A DNA stretch of 64,000 nucleotides from an uncultured Acidobacteriota bacterium (GTDB lineage: Bacteria > Acidobacteriota > Terriglobia > Terriglobales > CAINCZ01). How positions within the stretch are numbered: position 1 is the stretch's first letter; each line of letters starts with the position of its first letter. Where the stretch lies: contig CAINCZ010000157.1 in NCBI GenBank assembly GCA_903847195.1, forward strand, positions 53,111 to 117,110. Reading direction: 5' to 3'. This document shows, in pieces, positions 48,220-56,311 of this stretch. The notes below the pieces were generated by a model. That model saw only the letters and a list, made by a program, of their open reading frames with translations, had not been told where the DNA came from and searched no databases. The position numbers and the translations under genes were made by a program.

Positions 48220-49212
48220 ATGAAGAAATTCGAACTCCACGAACCCGCCACCGTCAAGGAAGCCATTGCCATCCTCGCGCGCCATGGCAACAAGGCCAAG
48301 CCGCTTGCCGGCGGCAGCGATCTGGTCTCCGGGATGATGAAGGACTGGTTGCAGGGTCCCTCCATGCCGCTGCCCGACGCGCTGGTCGATCTGGCGAACA
48401 TCCCGCGCCTGCGCGGCATCCGCGCCGAGCGCGCCGGTTTCACTATCGGCGCCATGACCACGCTTTCGGAGCTCATCGAATCCAAGCCGCTGCGCGACGC
48501 CCTTCCGCTGCTGGTGCAATCGGCGGAGAGCGTGGCCTCGCCGCTCATCCGCAACTACGCCACGCTGGGTGGAAACCTGCACCAGCGGCCGCGCTGCTGG
48601 TTCTTCCGCGGCCCCGATTTCAACTGCCTGCGCAAGGGCGGCGACAACTGCTTCTCCATCGAAGGCGACAACCGGTATCACTCGGTTATCGGCGACGAGG
48701 GCTGCTACATGGTTCACCCTTCGGACACCGCGACCGCCCTGCTGGCGCTCAACGCCGAAGCCCGCGTTGCCTCGGCGGCCGGCGAACGCGCCATCCCGCT
48801 CGACAAGTACTTCCTGGTGCCCAGCCAGGACATCTTGCGCGAGCACGTGCTCAAGCCCGAAGAGATCCTGCTGGAGATTTTCGTTCCCGCACCGGTGGCG
48901 GGCACGCGGCAGGCGTGGAGCAAGCTGAAGAACCGGCAGGTCTATGACTTCGCCGTGGTCTCCGTCGCCGCCGCCTTCACGCTCGACAATGGCCGCTGGC
49001 GCGACGGACGCATCGCCCTCGGAGGCGTTGCCGCCGTGCCGTATCGCGCTGCCGTGATTGAGAGCCAGTTGAAAGGGAAGGCCGTCAAGGACGTGATCCG
49101 CCAGGCTGCTGCCGCGCTGGCCACGGTGGCCCGGCCCATGAGCGGCAATGCCTACAAGGTGGAGGTTGTGCAAGACCTGGTGGAGCGCACCGTCTTAGCC
49201 GCGCTCGCATAA
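48220..49212 (+). CDS. FAD-binding subunit of molybdenum hydroxylase
   Basis: 330 residues, four bases after the Mo subunit. FAD_binding_5 motifs are present: KPLAGGSDLV, GAMTTLSELIES and IRNYATLGGNLHQRPRC. It has the extra four cysteines (RCWFFRGPDFNCLRKGGDNCF plus GCYMVHPSD), the region that binds a [4Fe-4S] cluster in PaoB and 4-hydroxybenzoyl-CoA reductase beta subunits. The C-terminal CO-dehydrogenase flavoprotein domain follows. The 3' end overlaps the convergent IMPase-like gene by 18 bases. Confidence 0.9.
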   Translation: MKKFELHEPATVKEAIAILARHGNKAKPLAGGSDLVSGMMKDWLQGPSMPLPDALVDLANIPRLRGIRAERAGFTIGAMTTLSELIESKPLRDALPLLVQSAESVASPLIRNYATLGGNLHQRPRCWFFRGPDFNCLRKGGDNCFSIEGDNRYHSVIGDEGCYMVHPSDTATALLALNAEARVASAAGERAIPLDKYFLVPSQDILREHVLKPEEILLEIFVPAPVAGTRQAWSKLKNRQVYDFAVVSVAAAFTLDNGRWRDGRIALGGVAAVPYRAAVIESQLKGKAVKDVIRQAAAALATVARPMSGNAYKVEVVQDLVERTVLAALA

Positions 49213-49992
49213 GACGGACTTCAGACACGTCACCGTCCATTCCTGGAGGATGACGTTGGTGGCCGCGTAGCTGCCGTCGGAGTAAAGCCAGCTACCGCCT
49301 TGCGCATCGGTCAGCATGGCGCCGGCGCGTTGCAGGATCACGCTGGCCGCCGCCACGTCCCATATCTTCAGGTCCAGATGCCAGTACGCGTGCAGCCGGC
49401 CTGCCGCCACCTGGCACAAGCCCAGCGCGGGCGAACCCATCACCGGACAGTGCCGCACCTGGTCCACCATCTTGCCCACAATCTGTTTGGCCTGCGCGCG
49501 CTGCCGCTCGGCATAAGGCCAGTCGGTGCCGATCGTGGCCGCCTGCCACGCCTCCAGCCCATCCATGGTTTGCGCGACCGAGATCGCACGCCCGTTCAGC
49601 AGCGCGTCAGTATCGGCTGCGGCGGCAAATAGCTCATCGGCGCACGGGTCGTATACCACGCCCACCTGTATCTGTCCCGCCACGCGCAGCGCCACCGCAA
49701 TGCCGAAGTGCGGAATCCCCTGCACGTAGTTCAGGCTGCCGCAGATGGGATCGACGATCCACAAGTGCTCGGCCTCCAACGCAATCGGCGCATCCTCCGG
49801 ACCCTCTTCGGCCAGTATTCCCGCGCCCGGATCGCCCGCAAGAATCGCGCTCGTCACGGCCTCCTGCACCTGGAGCGCCGCCTCGCAGGTCACGTCGCGA
49901 TTCGCCTTCCATCGCAGGTATCCCGAATTGCCGAGCCGCGCCCGTGCCACGGCGCCGCCGGCGCGCGCTGCCCGCTCGGCCAATGCGAGCAT
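49195..49992 (-). CDS. Inositol-monophosphatase-family protein with altered metal motif
   Basis: 265 residues from ATG 49992; GTG 50016 is possible and would overlap the upstream stop. The fold is recognisable from KANRDVTCEAALQVQEAV, GAGILAEEGPEDA (motif with the first Glu ligand), VDPICGSLNYVQGIPHFGIAVAL and the C-terminal DLKIWDVAAASVILQRAGA. In active family members the second motif is DPLDGT; here it is DPICGS, so the second Asp metal ligand is Cys (codon TGC). The C-terminal WDxAA Asp is kept. Catalysis may be lost or changed. Confidence 0.8.
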   Translation of the reverse strand: MLALAERAARAGGAVARARLGNSGYLRWKANRDVTCEAALQVQEAVTSAILAGDPGAGILAEEGPEDAPIALEAEHLWIVDPICGSLNYVQGIPHFGIAVALRVAGQIQVGVVYDPCADELFAAAADTDALLNGRAISVAQTMDGLEAWQAATIGTDWPYAERQRAQAKQIVGKMVDQVRHCPVMGSPALGLCQVAAGRLHAYWHLDLKIWDVAAASVILQRAGAMLTDAQGGSWLYSDGSYAATNVILQEWTVTCLKSVLCERG

Positions 49993-50006
49993 CTGTGAGT
50001 AATCGC

Positions 50007-50297
50007 TTAATCCCACAGCACCACCGGTTCGCCTCTCACCAGCGTCTCCCCGCACCGCGGACACGGCCCCGGATGCTTCCAGGTCCGCACGTTGTGCGTC
50101 TTGTCTTTCTCGCAACGCGGCGGCACGCGCTTTCGGTTGCGGCCCATCTCGTAGGTCTCCACCACCACATCCTGCAAATTGCGGCACTGGTCGCAGACCA
50201 CGGTTCTCGTCGCCGACATCATCCCCGCGTCCGCCTTGCCGGAACAATCAACCGTGTAGGCGCACTTCGGGCATTGGAAGGAAAACAGTCGCCCCAT
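50007..50297 (-). CDS. Small zinc-ribbon protein
   Basis: 96 residues. Three CxxC pairs, FQCPKCAY, VVCDQCRN and GPCPRCGE, plus one isolated Cys (PPRCEKDK), suggest two zinc ribbons. No DNA-binding domain beyond these. It lies 10 bases from the next gene and just before the IMPase-like gene, all minus, so an operon is likely. Function unknown. Confidence 0.65.
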   Translation of the reverse strand: MGRLFSFQCPKCAYTVDCSGKADAGMMSATRTVVCDQCRNLQDVVVETYEMGRNRKRVPPRCEKDKTHNVRTWKHPGPCPRCGETLVRGEPVVLWD

Positions 50298-50306
50298 CGC
50301 AGTACC

Positions 50307-50762
50307 TCATTGAGCCAGAAATCGCCGTACCTGCTGCAGCTTCAGCTCAAAGATCTCGTAATCGGCCGGGTTGATCACCACCGAAAAGATGCCGTCCTCC
50401 GTCTCCATGGTTAACCGCACCCCCGGACCGGCGCTCACGGTTAACAGTGTCGGGTCCTTGGTTCCACGCTCTTTGTAAACTCCCACGTGCTCCCACAAAC
50501 TCGACTGAACCTTTGCTGCTTTCTGCCACAGCTTCATCAGGTCTTCCCAGTCAGCCGTGCGAAAGGCCGCCGCCGCGTTCGGTGGTTGCTGCTTCCAAAT
50601 GCCCAGCAGCCCGACCCGCGTCCCCTCCTCAACGTAGGTGGAAACCTGCAGTTCGCAATCCGGCCCGGGGAACTTGCCAATTCTGTCCAGCGTCCCCTTG
50701 CTCTGCGCCCAGCAGGTCAAGCCTAACAACAATATCAGCGCGAACACCGCGCCGCGTTTCAT
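50307..50762 (-). CDS. Hypothetical secreted protein
   Basis: 151 residues from ATG 50762, which begins a signal peptide (MKRGAVFALILLLGLTCWAQ). The mature protein is about 130 residues, alternating beta and helix (DCELQVSTYVEEGTRVGLLGIW, DWEDLMKLWQKAA, GVRLTMETEDGIFSVVINPADYEIFELKLQQVRRFL). A longer upstream frame is not supported. No family recognised. Confidence 0.6.
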   Translation of the reverse strand: MKRGAVFALILLLGLTCWAQSKGTLDRIGKFPGPDCELQVSTYVEEGTRVGLLGIWKQQPPNAAAAFRTADWEDLMKLWQKAAKVQSSLWEHVGVYKERGTKDPTLLTVSAGPGVRLTMETEDGIFSVVINPADYEIFELKLQQVRRFLAQ

Positions 50763-51040
50763 CGGGCACCACCTTTGGTTGCACCACTTTACGCCGATTT
50801 GCAACCTTGTACCACGCCAAATCCGCCATCCAGGCTGGAGCAACTAACCGTCGCCCGCATGACTGTTTTCCTGTATCGTTAAAAGTACCTTGTGAGTTGC
50901 CGGAAATTGGCCCGCCGTAAGCCTGCTGGTCTTCCGCTGAGGTCTAAACGACGTGCTGCCGGGCCGCTTTTGAAGCCGAGCCTGCTCACGAAACTGCACC
51001 GTTGCACTACTTTGCTGCTGAAACACCCCGGGAGGATTCC

Positions 51041-54025
51041 GTGCCTATATTCAGCGCAACCACCGCCGAGGCCCTTGCCGTCAAGCAATTGCGAATTGTC
51101 CTTGCCAGCATGGCGCCCTTTATACGTGTGGCTGCCCGCAAGTCCGCAAAAGTCCGCCAACTGATGTCCGAGTTCGACTTCACCATCGAATTGTGCCTCA
51201 GCGATGAGTCCTTGGCCCGCTGGTTCAAGTTCGAGAAGGGCAAGCTGGAGTCGAAGTCTGGGCCGGCCGTCAATCCTGACGCCATCCTGCTGCTGCACAG
51301 CGCAACCGATGCCATGCAGATGTTTGTCCCCTGGCGCAATTACATGGACATGATCCACATCATGAAGAACTTCCGCACCGACTTTACGGGCGAAGACCGC
51401 TTCGTGACCCAGTTCATGGACATCGCCGGCGAGGCGCAGACCTGCCGCCTCAAGTACGGCGAACTCATGCCCGACGGCTCCATGCGCTACGTCAACAACA
51501 GCAACGGCGGCGCGCTGCACGTCTACGTCAAGGACGGCAAGATCGTCCGCATGTGCAACCTCGAACTGACCGAGGACGACGCTCCCGGCTACACCATCGA
51601 GGCCCGCGGCCGCAAGTTCACGCCTCCGCGCAGCACCACCGTCGTTTCCTATTCGCAGGCGCTGAAGTCCACCATATACTCGCCGGACCGGCTGCTGTAT
51701 CCGATGAAGCGCGTGGACTTCGATCCCAACGGAGAGCGCAATCCGCAAAACCGCGGCATCTCTGGCTACGAGCGCATCTCCTGGGACGAAGCGCTCGACC
51801 TGGTGTCCAACGAGATCATGCGGGTCAAGCGAACGCACGGCCCCGGCGCCATCCTCAACAGCACCGGCTCGCATCACACCTGGGGCAACCTCGGCTATTA
51901 TCTTTCGGCGCGCAATCGTTTCTTCAACATCATCGGCGCAACCTATGCGGCCCACAACCCCGACAGCTGGGAAGGCTGGTACTGGGGTGCCATGCATCAC
52001 TGGGGCAACTCCGTCCGCTTGGGCATGCCCGACGGCTACGGAACGGTCGAGGACTGCCTGCAGCATTGCGAAATGATCGTCTTCTGGTCGTCGGATCCCG
52101 AGGCCACCCACGGCATCTACTCCGCGCAGGAAGGCACCATCCGCCGCCGCTGGGCCAAGGAACTCGGCATCAAGTTCGTTCACATCGATCCTTTTTATAA
52201 CCACACCGCGCAGTACATGGGCGGCAAGTGGCTGGCTCCGCGCCCCGATACCGGCAACGCGCTGGCGCTGGCGATTGCCTACGTCTGGATCTCCGAGGGC
52301 ACCTACGACAAGTGGTTTGTCGAGAACCGCACTACGGGCTTTGACCAGTGGAGCGACTATGTGCTGGGCAAAGAGGACGGCATCCCGAAGACGCCCGAGT
52401 GGCAGGAAGGCGAGTCGGCGATTCCGGCGCGCGAAGTCCGCGCCCTGGCCCGCGAATGGGCCAAGCGCAAGACCTATCTCTCGCCCGGCGGACGCTCCGG
52501 CTTCGGTGGGGCCTGCCGCAACGCCACCGGCATTGAATGGGCCCGCTCGATGGTGTATCTGGCGGCCATGCAGGGCATCGGCAAGCCGGGCGTCAACATC
52601 GGCAACCTCGCCCTGGGCGCGCCGCTTGATACTCATTTCTTCTTCCCCGGCTACGCCGAGGGCGGACTCAGCGGCGATCTCAACAACACCGGCCTGGTGC
52701 AGCACATGTACCAGCGCATGCCGCAGGTCGTGACCATGAACACCGTCCAGCAGACGGTGCCTCGCCTGCGCATCCCCGAGGCCATCATGGACGGCAAGAC
52801 CGAGGGCCACACCTTCGACGGCCGCACCGTCGAGGCGCAGTTCCGCAACGTGCATTTCCCCGCGCCCGGCTACTCGCGCATCCGCATGTACTACAAATAC
52901 GGCGGCTCGCATATCGGCACCATGACCGAGACCAACCGCTACGTGCGCATGTACCAGCACGACAGCCTCGAGTTCGTCGTCAACCAGTCCATCTGGATGG
53001 AGGGCGAGGCCAAGTTCGCCGACGTCATCCTGCCCGCCTGCACCAACTTCGAGCGCTGGGACATCTCCGAGAGCGTCAATGCCGCCGGCTACAGCATGCA
53101 CTCCTTCCTCGGCAGCAACTACCGCACCATCACCATGCAGCACAAGTGCATCGAGCCGCTGGGCGAGTCCAAGTCGGACTTCGAGATCTTCAAACTGCTG
53201 GCCTCGCGTCTGGGCATGGGCGCCTACTTCAGCGAAGGCACCACCGAACTCGGCTGGTGCAAGCGGCTGTTCGACGCGACCGATCTGCCCCATCACGTCT
53301 CGTGGAAGAACTTCCTCAAGAAGGGCTACTTCATCGTCCCCGCGCCGCCGCCCGAGAAGCGCGATCCCGTCACCTGGCGCTGGTTCTACGAGGGCCGTCC
53401 GAAAGACATCCCCGAGGTCGCGCCGCTGCCTTCCGATTACGTGGGCAAGTGGCGTCACGGCGTCCAGACGCAGTCCGGCAAGATCGAATTCGTCAGCAGC
53501 AGCCTGGCGCGCTTCGACCCGGACGATCCCGAACGCCCGACCATGTCGAAGTACATCCCGTCGTGGGAGGGCCATCACTCCGAGCTGTACAAGACGTATC
53601 CCTTGCACTTCATCAGCCCGCACACGCGCTACAGCTTCCACACCATGATGGACGGCAAGGACTGCTACATCAACGACATTGCCGATCACCGCGTGCTGAT
53701 CGACGGCTGGTATTACTGGGTTGTCCGTATCAATCCGCACGACGCCGCTGCACGCAACATCAAGACCAACGACCTGGTGGAGATGTTCAACGACCGCGGC
53801 TCGGTCATTCTCGTCGCCTATCTCACCGAGCGCATCCCGCCCGGAACCGTGCACTCCTACGAGTCGTCCGCCGTGTACTCGCCGATCGGCAAGCCGGGCC
53901 ATTCGCCCGACCGCGGCGGCTGCGTCAATCTGCTTACGCCGAGCCGTCCCATCATCAGCCGCTCGCACTCCATGGCCAGTGGTGCCTGTCTGGTCGATAT
54001 CCGGCGCTGGGAAGGAGCCCGCTAG
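51041..54025 (+). CDS. AthL-like molybdopterin transhydroxylase large subunit with N-terminal SCP2-like domain
   Basis: 994 residues from GTG 51041 (GGAGG at 51031-51035). Residues about 150-994 align throughout with the Pelobacter pyrogallol-phloroglucinol transhydroxylase AthL (bis-MGD, DMSO-reductase family), for example KDGKIVRM, IEARGRKFTPPR, FWSSDPE and GTVHSYESSAVY. Catalytic residues occur at the AthL spacing: His278, Asp308, the Mo ligand Ser309 and Tyr538, matching His144, Asp174, Ser175 and Tyr404. As in AthL, there is no N-terminal 4Fe-4S motif. The first 140 residues (DFTIELCLSDESLARWFKFE, NPDAILLLHSATDAMQMF) resemble an SCP2 sterol-carrier domain, which AthL lacks. No Tat signal, so cytoplasmic. 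The large minus-strand open frame opposite is a shadow. Confidence 0.87.
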   Translation: MPIFSATTAEALAVKQLRIVLASMAPFIRVAARKSAKVRQLMSEFDFTIELCLSDESLARWFKFEKGKLESKSGPAVNPDAILLLHSATDAMQMFVPWRNYMDMIHIMKNFRTDFTGEDRFVTQFMDIAGEAQTCRLKYGELMPDGSMRYVNNSNGGALHVYVKDGKIVRMCNLELTEDDAPGYTIEARGRKFTPPRSTTVVSYSQALKSTIYSPDRLLYPMKRVDFDPNGERNPQNRGISGYERISWDEALDLVSNEIMRVKRTHGPGAILNSTGSHHTWGNLGYYLSARNRFFNIIGATYAAHNPDSWEGWYWGAMHHWGNSVRLGMPDGYGTVEDCLQHCEMIVFWSSDPEATHGIYSAQEGTIRRRWAKELGIKFVHIDPFYNHTAQYMGGKWLAPRPDTGNALALAIAYVWISEGTYDKWFVENRTTGFDQWSDYVLGKEDGIPKTPEWQEGESAIPAREVRALAREWAKRKTYLSPGGRSGFGGACRNATGIEWARSMVYLAAMQGIGKPGVNIGNLALGAPLDTHFFFPGYAEGGLSGDLNNTGLVQHMYQRMPQVVTMNTVQQTVPRLRIPEAIMDGKTEGHTFDGRTVEAQFRNVHFPAPGYSRIRMYYKYGGSHIGTMTETNRYVRMYQHDSLEFVVNQSIWMEGEAKFADVILPACTNFERWDISESVNAAGYSMHSFLGSNYRTITMQHKCIEPLGESKSDFEIFKLLASRLGMGAYFSEGTTELGWCKRLFDATDLPHHVSWKNFLKKGYFIVPAPPPEKRDPVTWRWFYEGRPKDIPEVAPLPSDYVGKWRHGVQTQSGKIEFVSSSLARFDPDDPERPTMSKYIPSWEGHHSELYKTYPLHFISPHTRYSFHTMMDGKDCYINDIADHRVLIDGWYYWVVRINPHDAAARNIKTNDLVEMFNDRGSVILVAYLTERIPPGTVHSYESSAVYSPIGKPGHSPDRGGCVNLLTPSRPIISRSHSMASGACLVDIRRWEGAR

Positions 54026-54027
54026 CC

Positions 54028-54888
54028 ATGAAAAAATGGAACCTCATCGTTGATGTCGCCAACTGCAGCTACTGCAATAACTGCACCATGGCCGAGAAGG
54101 ACGAGTACGACGGCAACACCTTTCCCGGATACTCGCTGCCGCAACCGCGCCACGGCCATCACTGGATCAACCTCCTGCGGCGCGAGCGCGGAGCCGGCTC
54201 GTTGATGGACGTCGCCTACCTTCCGACCATGTGCAACCAGTGCGATAACGCGCCTTGCATGCTGGCTGCGCAGCCGGGCGTGATGTACCGGAGGCCCGAC
54301 GGCATTGTCATGATCGACCCGGTCAAAGCCAAGGGGCAGAAGCAACTCGTCGACGCCTGTCCTTACGGCCACATCTGGTGGAATGAAGAGCAGCAGGTGC
54401 CGCAGAAGTACTTCTTCGACGCGCACTTGCTCGACCAGGGATGGACCGCTCCGCGCGCCGTGAAAGTTTGCGCATCGGGTTCGCTCACCATTGCACATGT
54501 CACCGACGCAGAGATGCAGGCCCGCGCCGACAGTGAGAAGCTCGAAGTGCTGTGCCCCGAGTTGGGGACGCGCCCGCGCATCTGGTACAAGAACCTCCAC
54601 CGCTTCACCAAGGAGTTCATCGCCGGCAGCATCGTTACCGTCATCGACGGCGCGGAAGAAGTCTGTCCCGATGCCACGGTTACACTGCTGCGCGATGGCC
54701 ACGCCGTTGCTACCGAAACCACCGACTACTTCGGCGACTTCAAGTTCGACGCGCTCGCGCCCGACTCCGGAGCGTACACGGTGCAGGTGCAGTGGAATGA
54801 CCTGTCGGCTCTCGTTCCGGTCACGCTCAGCCGCAGCGTGAACCTGGGCGTCATCATGCTCGCCGCTCAGGGTTCGTCGGCGACATAG
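54028..54888 (+). CDS. AthS-like iron-sulfur small subunit, apparently two-cluster form
   Basis: 286 residues, two bases after the large subunit; AGGAG at 54013-54017. AthS has three [4Fe-4S] clusters (12 Cys) plus a C-terminal transthyretin-like beta domain. Here CSYCNNC is followed by TMAE, not TMGC, so the fourth Cys of motif I is Glu. MCNQCDNAPC and DACPYG are complete. AthS's CTMCAHLLD is YFFDAHLLD, and its later CxxxC keeps only the last Cys (VCASGSL). The eight remaining Cys make two full ligand sets; the middle cluster's four ligands are all missing. The C-terminal domain (YFGDFKFDALAPDSGAYTVQVQW) is intact. Confidence 0.87.
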   Translation: MKKWNLIVDVANCSYCNNCTMAEKDEYDGNTFPGYSLPQPRHGHHWINLLRRERGAGSLMDVAYLPTMCNQCDNAPCMLAAQPGVMYRRPDGIVMIDPVKAKGQKQLVDACPYGHIWWNEEQQVPQKYFFDAHLLDQGWTAPRAVKVCASGSLTIAHVTDAEMQARADSEKLEVLCPELGTRPRIWYKNLHRFTKEFIAGSIVTVIDGAEEVCPDATVTLLRDGHAVATETTDYFGDFKFDALAPDSGAYTVQVQWNDLSALVPVTLSRSVNLGVIMLAAQGSSAT

Positions 54889-54893
54889 AAAAC

Positions 54894-54931
54894 AAAGCCG
54901 GGATCATCGCTCCGATGATCCCGGCCGCTTT
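54894..54931 (+). terminator. Intrinsic terminator after the transhydroxylase operon
   Basis: GCCGGGATCATCG and CGATGATCCCGGC form a perfect 13-bp stem with a CTC loop, 9 bases after the stop, followed by CGCTTTCCCTT. Confidence 0.8.
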
Positions 54932-55096
54932 CCCTTCTCCGCCCAGTTGCTCAGACCTTGAGCTCAATCCTCTTCTGCGGACTCAGGCGCAACCGTTCGT
55001 TGCGCTCCGCCCTGGCGTTTTAGAAACGCGCGGCATTCCCGCAGTTGGCAGTGGGATCGCCGCGCCCCGTGGTTCGTTTTGGCCCGCGGTTGAGTG

Positions 55097-55810
55097 CTAC
55101 AGCCCGCCCCCCATCTGCTGCAACTGCCGCACGTAGTAATCGAAAGCTACATCCATCCGGCCACTGCCCGGCTTGCCGCCATGTTTCATGCCTTTCGAGC
55201 GGGCCTCCTCGGCCGGCGACCAGTGCCTGGCTCCGCCGCACTGCATGGCCAGCAGCTGTTTACGGCAGGCATGGTCGAGGAAGATTGCGTTCATCACTGC
55301 CTCTCCCACCGTCGTGCCCACGGTAACGATGCCGTGATTGCGCAGCAGCATCGCTCGCGCCCCGCCGAGGCACACCGCCAGTTCCTGCCCGCGTTCTTGG
55401 TCGAGGATCAGGTCCGACGTGCCCGTGTAAACCGGCAGCGCCTCAAAGAACACGCAGCTTTCATTGGAAATCGGCAGCAGCGGCGCATCCATCGCGCTGA
55501 ACACCACCGGCGCCGACGGATGCGTATGCACCACGCAGTTCACCTCCGCGCGTGTCCGCAGAATCTCGGAGTGAATCGGCCACTCCCGGTGCGACTTGCG
55601 GCACCCGTCCACATGCTTGCCGTCCATGTTCAGCGTTATCACGTCATCGACCGTGATCTCTTCCAGCCCCATATCGGCCGGCTTCATCAGGAATGCGTCC
55701 TGTCCCGGCAGCCGCAGCGCGATATGTCCCCAGATGCCTTCGCCCTGCCCCGCAAACGCCAGCACCCTGCACCCGTACGCCACCGCCTCATTCATCTTCG
55801 CCAGTTCCAC
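55097..55810 (-). CDS. Class II aldolase/adducin-family protein
   Basis: 237 residues from GTG 55810, with AGGAG five bases upstream. Family features are GEGIWGHIALRLPG, the zinc-binding HTHPSAPVVFSA (two His), LLRNHGIVTVG (third His) and the Glu in SNESCVFFEALPV. Members are aldolases, epimerases and decarboxylases on small sugar phosphates or aromatic acids. It is convergent with the transhydroxylase operon. A role in phenolic breakdown is possible, but it rests on position only. Confidence 0.85.
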   Translation of the reverse strand: MELAKMNEAVAYGCRVLAFAGQGEGIWGHIALRLPGQDAFLMKPADMGLEEITVDDVITLNMDGKHVDGCRKSHREWPIHSEILRTRAEVNCVVHTHPSAPVVFSAMDAPLLPISNESCVFFEALPVYTGTSDLILDQERGQELAVCLGGARAMLLRNHGIVTVGTTVGEAVMNAIFLDHACRKQLLAMQCGGARHWSPAEEARSKGMKHGGKPGSGRMDVAFDYYVRQLQQMGGGL

Positions 55811-56311
55811 GGTTCTCCTTCTCGCGGTTCATCGCTGTCGGCCAACTCCGGCCAAGGCGCGCCCCTGACTCTTTTCAACAACCGAAATACCGTAAATTAC
55901 GCGTCGCTCCGTGGCAACGCGGATCAGGCGCTTCACCCGCCCCCCAAGCTGTGCTTGGCGGCTGCGCCTGGATTCCCTCCATCCATCGGCGAAGCGCCAC
56001 CTGCGGGACGAATTCCGCTCGCGCGGAAGCTCCGTGTCCCGTTATGGGCCCCTCCTGACCTGAAACAGGGCGTCCCTGCATTCACTGTGGTTACTTTAGT
56101 TTTATGATGATTGCTTCCGTGTTCAATTTACTGTTGTCGGTAGCCGTCGTCTTCTGCTCCCAAGTTTCTGATTGGGGCTGACTGTGCAGCTTGAATCGCT
56201 CGGTGTGGGCGTCGACCGTGTGCGGAACCTGTCCAAGTCGCTTCTCCGCCACGCATGTCTGAGTTCTCGCCCATTGGTATCTAACTTTCTTTGCCAACTG
56301 GAGCATCTGCG
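55811..56311. other. Intergenic region upstream of the giant lipoprotein gene
   Basis: About 500 bases with no supported gene. It must hold the promoters of the aldolase-like gene and of the lipoprotein. A local AT-rich patch (56095-56160) contrasts with the surroundings; no clear -35/-10 pair, repeat or RNA recognised. Confidence 0.4.

Noticed and set aside
50879..53968. A 1029-codon open frame on the minus strand
   Set aside because: It is exactly antisense to the AthL-like gene, has no domain signature and arises from GC-rich third-codon bias.
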